From positions 1-30,061 of the IMG/VR virus record IMGVR_UViG_3300023278_000826: 30,061 nucleotides of DNA; one strand, written 5' to 3'. The notes beneath the pieces are model-generated. The model was not told where the DNA came from. It did no database searches and was given only the letters and a program-made list of their open reading frames with translations. The stretch comes from a virus. Made by a program: the position numbers and the translations under genes. Shown piece after piece: positions 21,988-30,061 of this stretch; within the stretch, counting starts at the first letter, position 1; each line of letters starts with the position of its first letter.

Positions 21988-24900
21988 GCAATGTCAACAT
22001 TTTAAATCTTCCCGTGGCCGTGTCATTGTCGGGAGGGGAATCTGTTCCACTCGTTCAGGGCGGCGTGACCAAGCGCGCGGCAACGAATTTGTTCGCATCA
22101 TTATCCGCGTTGCAGTCAATTGCTAACAATACGCTATTGGCCAATACATCTGGAGCCGCAGCGCAGCCTGTGTCCACGACACAATCAACGATGCTCGACA
22201 CTATCGGGTCGACACAAGGGCAGCTATTATTCCGATCAGGGTCTGCATGGGTTGCGCTTTCTCCAGGGACGACAGGTCAAGTTCTGCAAACGCAAGGGGC
22301 TGGGTCTAACCCAATATGGGCGACTGGCGGCGGCGGTGGTGGCTCACCGGGCGGTGCAAATACTCAAATTCAATACAATAATGCCGGCTCGTTTGGCGGT
22401 GCGTCCGGCTTAACATATACAACATCCGGCCTCAATGAAACATTAGGGGTTGGTCAGGTTGGAATTGCATCTGGTGTCATTGCCATCGCAGGTAGCACCA
22501 GCGGGACAATTACGTTGCAGCCGGCAGCGGCTGCTGGGACGTACAACTTCAACATGCCGACAGGTGCTGGAACATCTGGGCAGCCTTTGCTGTCTGCCGG
22601 TGGTGGATCGTCCGCTATGACATTCGGCACTCTTGGTGTTGCGGCTGGTGGCACTGGATTAACCAGCGGGACCAGTGGCGGCATTCTGGCATTCACCGCT
22701 TCCGGTACGGTTGCGTCATCTGCCGCGTTGACTGCAAGTGCCATTGTGATTGGCGGCGGCGCTGGTGCAGCACCCACTGCATTGGGATCGCTGGGCACGA
22801 CAACGACGGTATTGCACGGCAATGCGGCGGGATCACCAACATTCGGTGCGGTATCGCTGACAACTGACGTCAGCGGCACGCTGCCAGTCGCCAATGGTGG
22901 CACTGGTGCTGCGACGTTGACTACTCATGGCGTTTTGCTGGGTCAGGGTACATCTGCCGTCACGGCACTTGCCGTGCCTGCATCGGGTACGATACTGGCA
23001 GGCATTGCTTCATCTGACCCGGCGTTTACGGCAACACCAACACTTGGCGTGCAACAAACGACACGGGGGCAGCTTGTCCTTGCGAATACAGCAGCTGGGT
23101 CGTTTTCAACAACGCTGCAATCATCTAATTCTGCAACAGTAGCATGGACACTAACGTTACCGACTGCGGCAGGATCAAGCGGCCAATTTCTACAAACCGA
23201 TGGTGCTGGCACTGGATCATGGGCGGCTGCGGTCACGGCTGCGGCGGGTTCGAATACGCAGGTACAATTCAACAGCAGTGGAGCTTTTGGCGCGAGCGCC
23301 AATCTGACATTTGCAACCAGTACGCTATCAATTGGCGTGGCGGCTGCGGCGTTGGGTGCAATATCTCTTGCCGGAAGCACGAGTGGTTCGACTATTGTTC
23401 AACCAGCAGTGGCAGCAGGTGGCACACTAACATTACCCGCATCGACTGATACGCTTGTTGGTCGCGCGACAACGGATACACTTACTAATAAAACTTTGAC
23501 ATCGCCCACATTGACGACGCCAGCGATAGGTACTCCATCATCTGGCGTTTTGACGAGTTGCACGGGATTGCCACTCTCGACCGGAGTCACTGGCAATCTC
23601 TCTGTCAATAACCTGAACAGTGGTACATCGGCATCGAGCACTACGTACTGGCGCGGAGATGGCACGTGGGCCACGCTATCGGTTAGCCTGGTGATTGGCA
23701 CGTCCACGATTACGAGCGGCACGACGGCGCGCATTCTCTACGACAATGGCGGCGTAGTCGGTGAGGCACTGTTGACCTACAGCGCGGCTGTGCTCCAGCT
23801 TGGAGCGGCCGACACGACGACGGCCACGGCACAATCACTCAAGGTCCAGTCTGTCACGGGTGCGGCCAACACAGCCGGCGCTGACTGGACGATGCAATCC
23901 TCGCTGAGCACGGGCAGCGGCACGCCGGGCAACACGATCATCACGTCAGGGTTTGCCGGTCTGACGACCAACTTTACCGTAACGATTTCGAATGCCTCGC
24001 CGGCAGTTCTGACTGCTGCCGCACATGGCGGCGTCCCCGGACAGGTCGGCCAGCTGACCACGACCGGCACATTGCCGACCGGGTTGTCACTGGCAACAAA
24101 CTACTACGTGATATCGACGGGGCTGGCGTCCGGATCATTCCAGGTTTCAGCGACACCGGGCGGCGCTGCGATCAACACATCATCGGCGGGGTCGGGCACG
24201 CACACGTGGACCAATCAGACCAGTGTGCAGAATGCAGCTTCGACCATCGCCACGCGGGGTCCCTCTGCGCTGACAGGATCGTCGGCCACGTCGCTGCTCA
24301 ATCTTGCACAGACTTGGAATACGTCTGGCACGCCGACTGCGTTAAAGTTAAATGTTACGAATATAGCGTCTAACGCGTCTGCTGCACTCATGGATATTCA
24401 ACTTTCAGGGGTTAGTCAGTTTAAAATTGGAACCATAGGTGCCGGGATTGGTGCATCAGCAACAACATTGTGTCCTTTTACTGTTCGGTGTGGGACTGAT
24501 TCAAATTTTGCCATAAGAAACGGTACGGCGTGCAACTCAACTGGAATATTGATTGACTGTGTCCTCGACAGCTTGACTCAAAGGGCTCCGTGCAACGTAA
24601 TGGCATCAAGTTTCACATACGTCAGTTCTTCGAATGGATTACCCGCATTTGGGGTGTCTTTGTCTAGCGTTTTGACACTGAATAACGGCAACACCAGCGT
24701 ATCGGCTCCATCTGCGGCCACGCTGCAACTCGGTTCGACTGACGCGGCATCTCCTGTTGCACAGACCCTGCGTGCCCAAGGATCACGCGGTGGCACTGAC
24801 ACCAACGTCGGCGGGGCTAGCCTCACGATCCAGCCCGGCGCTGGCACGGGTACAGGAACAGGTGCATCTCTCATTCTGCGCGCCCCACAGCCGACATCTT

Positions 24901-25184
24901 CCGGCACGGGTGCGCAGTCGTATGTAACCGGCCTGACTGTCATTGCCCCAACAGCGAGCATGCAGCCAAGCGTTGTTGTTGGAAACGCAGCTTTGGCAAC
25001 ATCGGATACGGATGGGTTCCTGTATATCTCAACGTGTGCCGGCACGCCGACGGGTGTTCCAACGACGAATACGGGCCGTGTCGCATTGATATATGATACG
25101 ACTGCGCATCAATTTTGGATCTACGATGGCGGATGGCTCAGACCAAAAACACCAGCAGGTGCGGCAATTGTTACGTGGCAATAA
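21984..25184 (+). CDS. long repetitive tail fibre protein
   Basis: The 1,066-residue protein starts at GTG 21984 in a four-base overlap with the preceding stop. It is built from Gly/Ser/Thr/Ala-rich repeats typical of trimeric fibre shafts: [40 protein letters not shown], and AGSTSG units twice. A beta module near 660-745 ([10 protein letters not shown], then [17 protein letters not shown]) is a common phage insert. A repeated LQLG..D module occurs near 595 and 910. A segment at about 790-890 contains several cysteines and is visibly A+T-richer than the GC-rich DNA before it. The end ([18 protein letters not shown], then [15 protein letters not shown]) is a common fibre terminus. It probably contacts the host surface. 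No enzymatic or chaperone domain is visible. Confidence 0.78.
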   Translation: MSNVNILNLPVAVSLSGGESVPLVQGGVTKRAATNLFASLSALQSIANNTLLANTSGAAAQPVSTTQSTMLDTIGSTQGQLLFRSGSAWVALSPGTTGQVLQTQGAGSNPIWATGGGGGGSPGGANTQIQYNNAGSFGGASGLTYTTSGLNETLGVGQVGIASGVIAIAGSTSGTITLQPAAAAGTYNFNMPTGAGTSGQPLLSAGGGSSAMTFGTLGVAAGGTGLTSGTSGGILAFTASGTVASSAALTASAIVIGGGAGAAPTALGSLGTTTTVLHGNAAGSPTFGAVSLTTDVSGTLPVANGGTGAATLTTHGVLLGQGTSAVTALAVPASGTILAGIASSDPAFTATPTLGVQQTTRGQLVLANTAAGSFSTTLQSSNSATVAWTLTLPTAAGSSGQFLQTDGAGTGSWAAAVTAAAGSNTQVQFNSSGAFGASANLTFATSTLSIGVAAAALGAISLAGSTSGSTIVQPAVAAGGTLTLPASTDTLVGRATTDTLTNKTLTSPTLTTPAIGTPSSGVLTSCTGLPLSTGVTGNLSVNNLNSGTSASSTTYWRGDGTWATLSVSLVIGTSTITSGTTARILYDNGGVVGEALLTYSAAVLQLGAADTTTATAQSLKVQSVTGAANTAGADWTMQSSLSTGSGTPGNTIITSGFAGLTTNFTVTISNASPAVLTAAAHGGVPGQVGQLTTTGTLPTGLSLATNYYVISTGLASGSFQVSATPGGAAINTSSAGSGTHTWTNQTSVQNAASTIATRGPSALTGSSATSLLNLAQTWNTSGTPTALKLNVTNIASNASAALMDIQLSGVSQFKIGTIGAGIGASATTLCPFTVRCGTDSNFAIRNGTACNSTGILIDCVLDSLTQRAPCNVMASSFTYVSSSNGLPAFGVSLSSVLTLNNGNTSVSAPSAATLQLGSTDAASPVAQTLRAQGSRGGTDTNVGGASLTIQPGAGTGTGTGASLILRAPQPTSSGTGAQSYVTGLTVIAPTASMQPSVVVGNAALATSDTDGFLYISTCAGTPTGVPTTNTGRVALIYDTTAHQFWIYDGGWLRPKTPAGAAIVTWQ

Positions 25185-25202
25185 TATTGATGGAGATGCG
25201 TT

Positions 25203-25508
25203 ATGGCATCGATAGCATTTGTGATAACCAACAGCGATGGTTCCGTCGCGTCGAAAACAGCAACAGTTGCAGACGCTGATGTTGGACGCTTTATCGCGTG
25301 GGGATTGTCGACGTTCTCCATGCCGAATGACGATGCTGGTATTCCAGTATCGGAGCGAACGCCATCATGGGCCGTCAATCGATGGATTGAGTTGATACTT
25401 TCTGATGCGTTTGCTTCCGTTCATGCGTTTGAAATTGCGCAAGCCTCCGCTATTGCTCAACAGCACGCCGTCGCTGCAATCAAACCGATTGCGCTCGATC
25501 TGAAGTAA
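25203..25508 (+). CDS. small hypothetical protein
   Basis: The 101-residue product has a GGAGA site before its ATG. Residues 1-35 include VITNSDGSVASKTATV and DADVGRFIAWG; the rest is helical (WAVNRWIELILSDAFASVHA). It resembles small unnamed proteins found beside phage fibre genes. Position suggests a virion or tail-assembly role, but nothing in the sequence identifies it. Confidence 0.55.
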   Translation: MASIAFVITNSDGSVASKTATVADADVGRFIAWGLSTFSMPNDDAGIPVSERTPSWAVNRWIELILSDAFASVHAFEIAQASAIAQQHAVAAIKPIALDLK

Positions 25509-25529
25509 CATCCAACCAAGGGAAACCAC

Positions 25530-25805
25530 ATGACCGATACCACCAAGATCAAAGAAATCGAAGACAACGCCAATGACCTCATTTCCGCACTTCAATCACA
25601 GCGCGATAGTGCACTCAATGCTGTTGCACAGCATCAAGCCGCACTGAAGAAAATGCAGCGTGACGCTGAAACTATGATCAAGTCCAAACAGGCGGAGATC
25701 GACAAGCTGACGGCTGATCTTGATGCAGCCAAGGCGGCAGAGCCAGAGCTTGGGCTTGATGTTCCAAAGACCAACGGTCATGACAACCACTCGGCGGTCA
25801 ACTAA
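25530..25805 (+). CDS. small coiled-coil protein
   Basis: The 91-residue product is nearly all coiled coil at 5-72 (ANDLISALQSQRDSALNAVA, then MIKSKQAEIDKLTADLDAAK), followed by a short flexible tail. An AAGGGA site lies seven bases before the ATG. Small coiled-coil proteins of this kind occur in tail and spanin-like positions, but there is no signal peptide or lipobox, so a spanin is unlikely. It precedes an adaptor-like gene by three bases. Confidence 0.55.
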   Translation: MTDTTKIKEIEDNANDLISALQSQRDSALNAVAQHQAALKKMQRDAETMIKSKQAEIDKLTADLDAAKAAEPELGLDVPKTNGHDNHSAVN

Positions 25806-25808
25806 GCG

Positions 25809-26552
25809 ATGTCGCTGACATACTCAACGACGGTATCGTCACTTGCGGTGCTCATGGCGGAAGATCCAACCAACGTGGATTTTCTTGCCATGGTTCCGAA
25901 TGCGATCGCATATGCGGAAGGGAGGATTTACCGCGAATTAAATATGATTGTCGGTAACATTCGTGATGCAACAGGGGTCACCTCGTCAACCACCCGTAAC
26001 TTCAATCTGCCGACTGGTATAGGTACGTTTTTGATTATCGACGGGATCAATATCATTACCCCAGCAGGAACAGCGGCAGATAGTGGAACGCGGCATCAAT
26101 TGACGCCAGTTTCACGTGATGTTCTGGATATGGTTTGGCCAAGTTCGACCGGCGCAACGGTGCCATCGATGTTTGCGTACATCTCACAGAATACGTATCT
26201 GGCTGGTCCCGCAGCACAGACGCAAGTTATCTTTGGGCCATGGCCGGATGCTGCATATACGGTTGAGGTCATCGGTAAAATTCAACCCGCAGCCATGACG
26301 GCCATCAATCCCAACACGTTTTTAGGCGACAATTTGTCGGACCTGTATCTTGCGGCGTGCATGATATACATGTGCGGTTTTCAAAAGAACTATTCAGCCA
26401 CTTCTGATGATCCAAGATCGGCCGTATCATGGGAAGGCCAGTACGTCGCGCTTCGAGATTCAAGCGCGACGTGGGAGGCAAGAAAGAGATTTAGTGGAGC
26501 GTCGTGGACATCAAAAATGGTTGAGCCAACGGCCGTTAACCAAAGAGGCTAA
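25809..26552 (+). CDS. P22 gp4-like tail adaptor protein
   Basis: The 247-residue protein shows the organisation of phage connector adaptors: an N-terminal helical part (MVPNAIAYAEGRIYRELNMI), a beta-rich middle (RNFNLPTGIGTFLIIDGINI, then QVIFGPWPDAAYTVEVIGKI), and a helical end (LSDLYLAACMIYMCGFQKNY, then SWEGQYVALRDSSATWEARK). In P22 the adaptor (gp4) sits below the portal and receives gp10. The gp10-like gene is the next plus-strand gene here, beyond the inserted endonuclease. Its stop overlaps the minus-strand endonuclease stop (CTAA at 26549-26552), so the homing gene ends exactly at its 3' end. Confidence 0.55.
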   Translation: MSLTYSTTVSSLAVLMAEDPTNVDFLAMVPNAIAYAEGRIYRELNMIVGNIRDATGVTSSTTRNFNLPTGIGTFLIIDGINIITPAGTAADSGTRHQLTPVSRDVLDMVWPSSTGATVPSMFAYISQNTYLAGPAAQTQVIFGPWPDAAYTVEVIGKIQPAAMTAINPNTFLGDNLSDLYLAACMIYMCGFQKNYSATSDDPRSAVSWEGQYVALRDSSATWEARKRFSGASWTSKMVEPTAVNQRG

Positions 26553-27418
26553 TCTCCTTTGGCAAATTCTCCGAACAGTTCGTCTGCTTTCTTCTTGTAA
26601 GCCGCAGATGCCTCATCTAAATCTGTAAATCTGCCTAAGTAATAACTCTTTCCTTTGTGTTGAATTTGGGCAGTGTATTTTCCAGCGCTTATCGTAACTC
26701 CTTTCCTTCCTGTCAATGTATTAGCGTTGCCACGGCTGTTTCCACTGTTTTGCGTTGGCGTTGCCTCACGTAGGTTGCTAAATTTGTTGTTAGTTCGGTT
26801 GCCATCCATGTGATCAATTTGATCCTTCGGCCAATTTCCGGTCATGTAAAACCACGCTAGGCGATGAGCAGTGTAACTTTTATAGTCGATACCGATAAAA
26901 ATGTATCCATTACCTTTGTTGAATGTTCCTGCATTCTTGCCTTTGCTTTTTGGAACACCACTTCGATATGAATTCCACTCAAACGTCCCTTCATCAGGAT
27001 CGTATGTCATGACTTCGCGCAGTCGGCCAAAAGTTAGATCAACCCCCTTTCTGGCCCTAGTCTTGCATCCGCATGACTTTGTTACACCCTTGCGTAAAAG
27101 TGAACTTGACGCAAACGTTTCGTTGCCGCAGTCACACATGCACCTCCATCGTGCCGATCCATCCTTGCTTGAACCAGATCGATCAATCGCAGTAAGGTTA
27201 GAAAATCTCAATCCGGCTATATCGTATGGCGATCCAACTAGGCATCCGCATGACTTTGTGTTACCGCTCAATAGATGAGTTCCGCAAACTTCTTTGATAT
27301 TTCCGCACGAGCATTTGCACTCCCAAATCACACCTCCACTACTGGTTCTTTTCTCTGTTTTTAGTACAACAGTCAAAAAGTTGAACTTTTTCCCGATCAA
27401 ATCAGATGGTTGTCCCAT
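26549..27418 (-). CDS. AP2/HNH homing endonuclease
   Basis: With ATG 27418 (GGAG site seven bases upstream) the protein is 289 residues; an in-frame longer form of 307 is possible. Two Cys-rich finger-like units come first: Cys34-36-38-45 with 57-59, and Cys93-95-97 with 116-118, each ending KSCGC. An HNH_3-type core follows at about 183-225 (AHRLAWFYMTGNWP, then IDHMDGNRTNNKFSNLRE; His203 central). The C-terminus (238-285) matches an AP2 DNA-binding domain (KYTAQIQHKGKSYYLGRFTD). Such proteins cut DNA at a specific site to spread themselves. It lies antisense between two tail genes, is A+T-richer than its neighbours, and has its own promoter, all signs of a recent insertion. It appears intact. 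Confidence 0.88.
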   Translation of the reverse strand: MGQPSDLIGKKFNFLTVVLKTEKRTSSGGVIWECKCSCGNIKEVCGTHLLSGNTKSCGCLVGSPYDIAGLRFSNLTAIDRSGSSKDGSARWRCMCDCGNETFASSSLLRKGVTKSCGCKTRARKGVDLTFGRLREVMTYDPDEGTFEWNSYRSGVPKSKGKNAGTFNKGNGYIFIGIDYKSYTAHRLAWFYMTGNWPKDQIDHMDGNRTNNKFSNLREATPTQNSGNSRGNANTLTGRKGVTISAGKYTAQIQHKGKSYYLGRFTDLDEASAAYKKKADELFGEFAKGD

Positions 27419-27443
27419 ATTTGCACTCCATTTGTTTGTTAAC

Positions 27444-27472
27444 ATTAACACATAAATAAGTTCGGTTGTCAA
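27444..27472 (-). promoter_or_regulatory. promoter of the HNH endonuclease gene
   Basis: On the minus strand a perfect TTGACA (27467-27472) is followed after exactly 17 bases by GTTAAT (27444-27449), which matches four of six positions of TATAAT. It lies 26 bases before the start codon of the endonuclease gene. It fits autonomous early expression of the homing gene. Confidence 0.6.
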
Positions 27473-27498
27473 TACGGATGAACTTTTGAGATTATGCT

Positions 27499-29772
27499 AT
27501 GCCCATGAACATGCTCAGGCTAAAACCCGGTGTCAACGTCGAAATGACGCCGTCGCAGGTGCAGGCAGGCTACGCCGCAAGCAATCTCGGTCGCTTTCGT
27601 TCTGGGTTATTCGAAAAGCTCGGCGGATGGTCGAAGTTCTATGCATTCGTTTTGGGAGGTATTCCAAAGGCGCTGCTGGCGTGGCTTGATCTCAATTCCA
27701 ACCAGTACGTTGGCGTGGGCACGACGACAAACCTCAGCGTGATCACCAATACGGCAATTCCGAATACCATTCTGACGACCATCACGCCACAGACGAAGAC
27801 CACCGATCTGTCGCCTAATATCACGACATCAGCGACGTCATCGACCGTCAGAATTACCGATCCGAATATTTCTAACGTGACCAGATTCGACGCGGTAGCG
27901 TTCAACACGCCCGTGTCTGTTGGGGGTCTTATCCTGTCTGGCGTTTACCCTATTGCATCGTCGATTTCGACGCATGCCTTTACGATAGTAGCCGCGTCTG
28001 CGGCTACTACAACGATTGCAACTGGAACCATATCAGGAGCAACGCAAGCCAATCCATGCGTCGTGACATCGGCCGCGCATGGCTTCGCCAATGGGCAGAT
28101 TGTCTACATTGACAGCGTTGTCGGCATGATCCAACTCAACGGCCGCATTTACACGGTGGATGGTGTCACCGCGAATACATTCCAGCTTTCCGGCGTCAAT
28201 AGCACGGCATACACGGTATATTCATCTGGCGGGTCCGTGTACGGCGCTGCGGTGCCGCAGTTTGGCACGACATCCACATCGTCCACTGTCACGGTGACGC
28301 TCGCCAGTCATGGATTGTCAGTTGGCGACACGGTCGTGTTTCAGATAGCGACAACAGTTGGCGGCGTGACAATCCAAGGCTCATATGCAGCAACGGCGGT
28401 GGGTGGCGCGAATACATTCAACATCACATGCTCGCAGCAGGCATCATCCACCACTACGGGAATGATGAACTCAGGAAATGTAGAGCTGGTATATTACATA
28501 GCTCTTGGTCCGCCTGCCGCATCGGCTGGATATGGCACTGGCACGTATGGCACGGGTGGCTATGGCACGGGATCGACGTCGTCAGCGCAAACCGGCACCG
28601 CGATCACGGCAACAAACTGGTCCATGGACAACTGGGGACAGACGCTATTAGCGTGCCCTGAAGGCGGCGGAATTTATGCGTGGACGCCAAACACAGGGTT
28701 TCAAAATTCACAGCTGATCCCCGGTGGCCCACTCTATAATGCTGGCATCTTCGTCTCAATGCAAACGCAAATGCTGATTGCATTTGGGTCAACGGTGGAC
28801 GAGACGGTTGGCGTTCAGCAAGACCCGCTTCTGGTCAAATGGAGTGATCAGGCCGACTATACCAGTTGGGCGGTATCGACAGTTTCGCAAGCGGGATCGC
28901 GACGACTTCCCACTGGCTCGAAAATCGTGGGAGGTATGAGCGTTCCGCAAAACGAGTTGATCTGGACGGACCTTGATTTATGGTCTATGGCTTATCTCGG
29001 AGGGCTTACGGCTGGCGTATGGAGCTTTACCAAGATCGGATCAAATTGTGGATTGGTTGGCAAGCACGCTACAGCACGGCAAGGGTCGAACGTCTATTGG
29101 ATGTCGGCCAGTAATTTCTTCGCGACAGGCGGAAGTGTGCCAGCTGTTATTCCGTGTTCGATCTGGGATGTTGTGTTTCAGGATTTGAACACGGCATACC
29201 AGACGACATGTTGGACGTGGAGCAATACACCGTTCAATGAAATTTGGTTTTTTTATCCGAGACGATCGACTGGGGCGACATCGCCCGATGCCTATGCAAA
29301 ACTCAATACGCTAGACGGATCGTGGGACTATGGCCCATTGGACAGGTCGTGCGGGATTGATCAATCTCTTGCTGGAATGCCGATCGCAGCGGCATCGACG
29401 GGGTTGATTTATGAGCATGAGATATCACCGGATGCGGACGGGCAACCGATTAAATCAACGATGACATCTGGCTGGTTCCCGTTGTCGGACGGGCAAGATA
29501 TCGTGTTCGTCGATTGGGTGCTACCAGATATGACGTGGGTCAAGCACAACGGAACAGGATCGGCGAGCATTCAGCTGACGTTCTATTCGGTTTACTATCC
29601 GGGCGAGACGCCAAGAACATATGGCCCATATACTGTGACGCAAGCAACGAAATACATCAATCCGCGCATTCGAGGCCGACTGGCCAAGATAGAGATATCC
29701 AGCAATGATATCGGCAGCTTCTGGCGACTTGGGGGCTTGCGGATGCGCATAGCGCCTGACGGAAGGCTATAA
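27499..29772 (+). CDS. P22 gp10-like tail stabilisation protein
   Basis: The 757-residue protein begins MPMNMLRLKPGVNVEMTP, like P22 gp10-type proteins, which join the adaptor ring to the tail needle and fibres and keep packaged DNA from leaking. The later part (about 360-757) has the beta-propeller signature: WTDLDLWSMAYLGG, SNCGLVGKHATARQGSNVYW, FNEIWFFYPRR and GSWDYGPLDRS. Residues about 100-330 are extra beta modules, including CVVTSAAHGFANGQ and VTLASHGLSVGD, absent from the shorter P22 protein (about 470 residues). One resembles a module in the fibre at 21984-25184. Start choice among ATGs at 27499, 27505 and 27511 is uncertain. The gene looks intact. Confidence 0.68.
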   Translation: MPMNMLRLKPGVNVEMTPSQVQAGYAASNLGRFRSGLFEKLGGWSKFYAFVLGGIPKALLAWLDLNSNQYVGVGTTTNLSVITNTAIPNTILTTITPQTKTTDLSPNITTSATSSTVRITDPNISNVTRFDAVAFNTPVSVGGLILSGVYPIASSISTHAFTIVAASAATTTIATGTISGATQANPCVVTSAAHGFANGQIVYIDSVVGMIQLNGRIYTVDGVTANTFQLSGVNSTAYTVYSSGGSVYGAAVPQFGTTSTSSTVTVTLASHGLSVGDTVVFQIATTVGGVTIQGSYAATAVGGANTFNITCSQQASSTTTGMMNSGNVELVYYIALGPPAASAGYGTGTYGTGGYGTGSTSSAQTGTAITATNWSMDNWGQTLLACPEGGGIYAWTPNTGFQNSQLIPGGPLYNAGIFVSMQTQMLIAFGSTVDETVGVQQDPLLVKWSDQADYTSWAVSTVSQAGSRRLPTGSKIVGGMSVPQNELIWTDLDLWSMAYLGGLTAGVWSFTKIGSNCGLVGKHATARQGSNVYWMSASNFFATGGSVPAVIPCSIWDVVFQDLNTAYQTTCWTWSNTPFNEIWFFYPRRSTGATSPDAYAKLNTLDGSWDYGPLDRSCGIDQSLAGMPIAAASTGLIYEHEISPDADGQPIKSTMTSGWFPLSDGQDIVFVDWVLPDMTWVKHNGTGSASIQLTFYSVYYPGETPRTYGPYTVTQATKYINPRIRGRLAKIEISSNDIGSFWRLGGLRMRIAPDGRL

Positions 29773-29775
29773 CCC

Positions 29776-30061
29776 ATGGCAGATCAAGTGAATCAGCAAT
29801 GGTCCCCGACCGGAAACCAAGCCCATCCAGAACAGCTTGGGGGCGCACTCAATTCTGTCGTGACCAACGGATCAAACATGGTCCAGCAGCTTGGCGTTCT
29901 CATTCAGACGTTATCCGGCATCCTACCGTTCACGGGAGCGTTTGGAACGTTTACATGTGCAGCAGCGGTGACCACAACCATAACCACACCATCCGTGAAG
30001 GCCAATAGCATCATACTATTGATGCCAACAAATGCAGCAGCTGGAACACTGATGGGAAGCG
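29776..30061 (+). CDS. tail fibre-like or virion protein, 5' part only
   Basis: The gene starts at ATG 29776, three bases after the gp10-like stop, and runs off the right edge after 95 codons. The N-terminus (MADQVNQQWSPTGNQAHPEQ) is followed by a hydrophobic VQQLGVLIQTLSGILPFTGA and then a beta module (TFTCAAAVTTTITTPSVKAN, then SIILLMPTNAAAGTLMGS) that recurs in phage fibre and stalk proteins. The segment after the N-terminus may attach it to the tail. A tail-fibre, needle or stalk role fits its place after the gp10-like gene. Confidence 0.6.
   Translation, partial: MADQVNQQWSPTGNQAHPEQLGGALNSVVTNGSNMVQQLGVLIQTLSGILPFTGAFGTFTCAAAVTTTITTPSVKANSIILLMPTNAAAGTLMGS

Noticed and set aside
22454-23734. 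Long Ala/Val/Pro-rich minus-strand ORFs across the fibre gene
   Set aside because: They arise from antisense reading of Gly/Ser/Thr/Ala-rich repeats and have no starts or motifs supporting expression.
1-30061. CRISPR array, insertion sequence or integrase-linked attachment site
   Set aside because: No regularly spaced direct repeats, transposase or recombinase was seen. Repeats found are coding repeats within the fibre, portal and Ig-like genes.

Overview
This window is a virion-assembly region of a tailed double-stranded DNA phage or prophage. The order is terminase small and large subunits, portal, scaffold, capsid genes, connector-like genes, a long fibre, and a P22 gp10-like tail protein. 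A short P22-like (podovirus) tail is the best guess, because there is a very large portal, a gp10-like protein and no tape-measure or tube gene. Base composition is moderate and the H-NS-family gene is of a proteobacterial type, so the host is probably a member of the Pseudomonadota. I cannot name it. No integrase, polymerase or lysis gene lies here, so lifestyle cannot be judged.

Layout. Positions 1-2803 hold a tiny Cys/His miniprotein, a GNAT-fold protein, a VRR-NUC nuclease and an ADP-ribosyltransferase-like (ART) polyvalent protein whose 5' part is in another frame. Positions 2857-5459 hold terminase small and large subunits and a small gene. Positions 5462-8824 hold a large polyvalent gene (metallopeptidase-like HELDH domain, ART-like domain, further polyvalent domains) cut by one in-frame TGA. 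A small gene and a terminator follow, then the 834-residue portal (9143-11647). A 15-bp hairpin separates the portal from a converging H-NS-like gene on the minus strand (11712-12038). Positions 12178-16248 hold a Pro/Gly-rich protein, small genes, a GroES-like co-chaperonin, a scaffold-like coiled-coil protein and two small genes. Positions 16249-16625 are mostly noncoding and rich in hairpins, including a tRNA-like T-arm. Positions 16626-20783 carry capsid and virion proteins; 20791-29772 carry adaptor-like proteins, a zinc-ribbon protein, the fibre, small genes, an antisense AP2/HNH endonuclease and the gp10-like protein. A further fibre-like gene runs off the end.

How it works together. 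The terminase and portal package DNA into a shell built from the coat protein on the scaffold, perhaps with help from the phage co-chaperonin. Adaptor, gp10-like and fibre proteins complete the tail. The GNAT, nuclease, ART and peptidase-like polypeptides around the terminase look like accessory effectors that could be carried in the virion; this is inference. The H-NS-like gene and the HNH endonuclease are independently promoted minus-strand insertions. The least explained part is the structured stretch before the capsid genes, followed by the two broken polyvalent genes.
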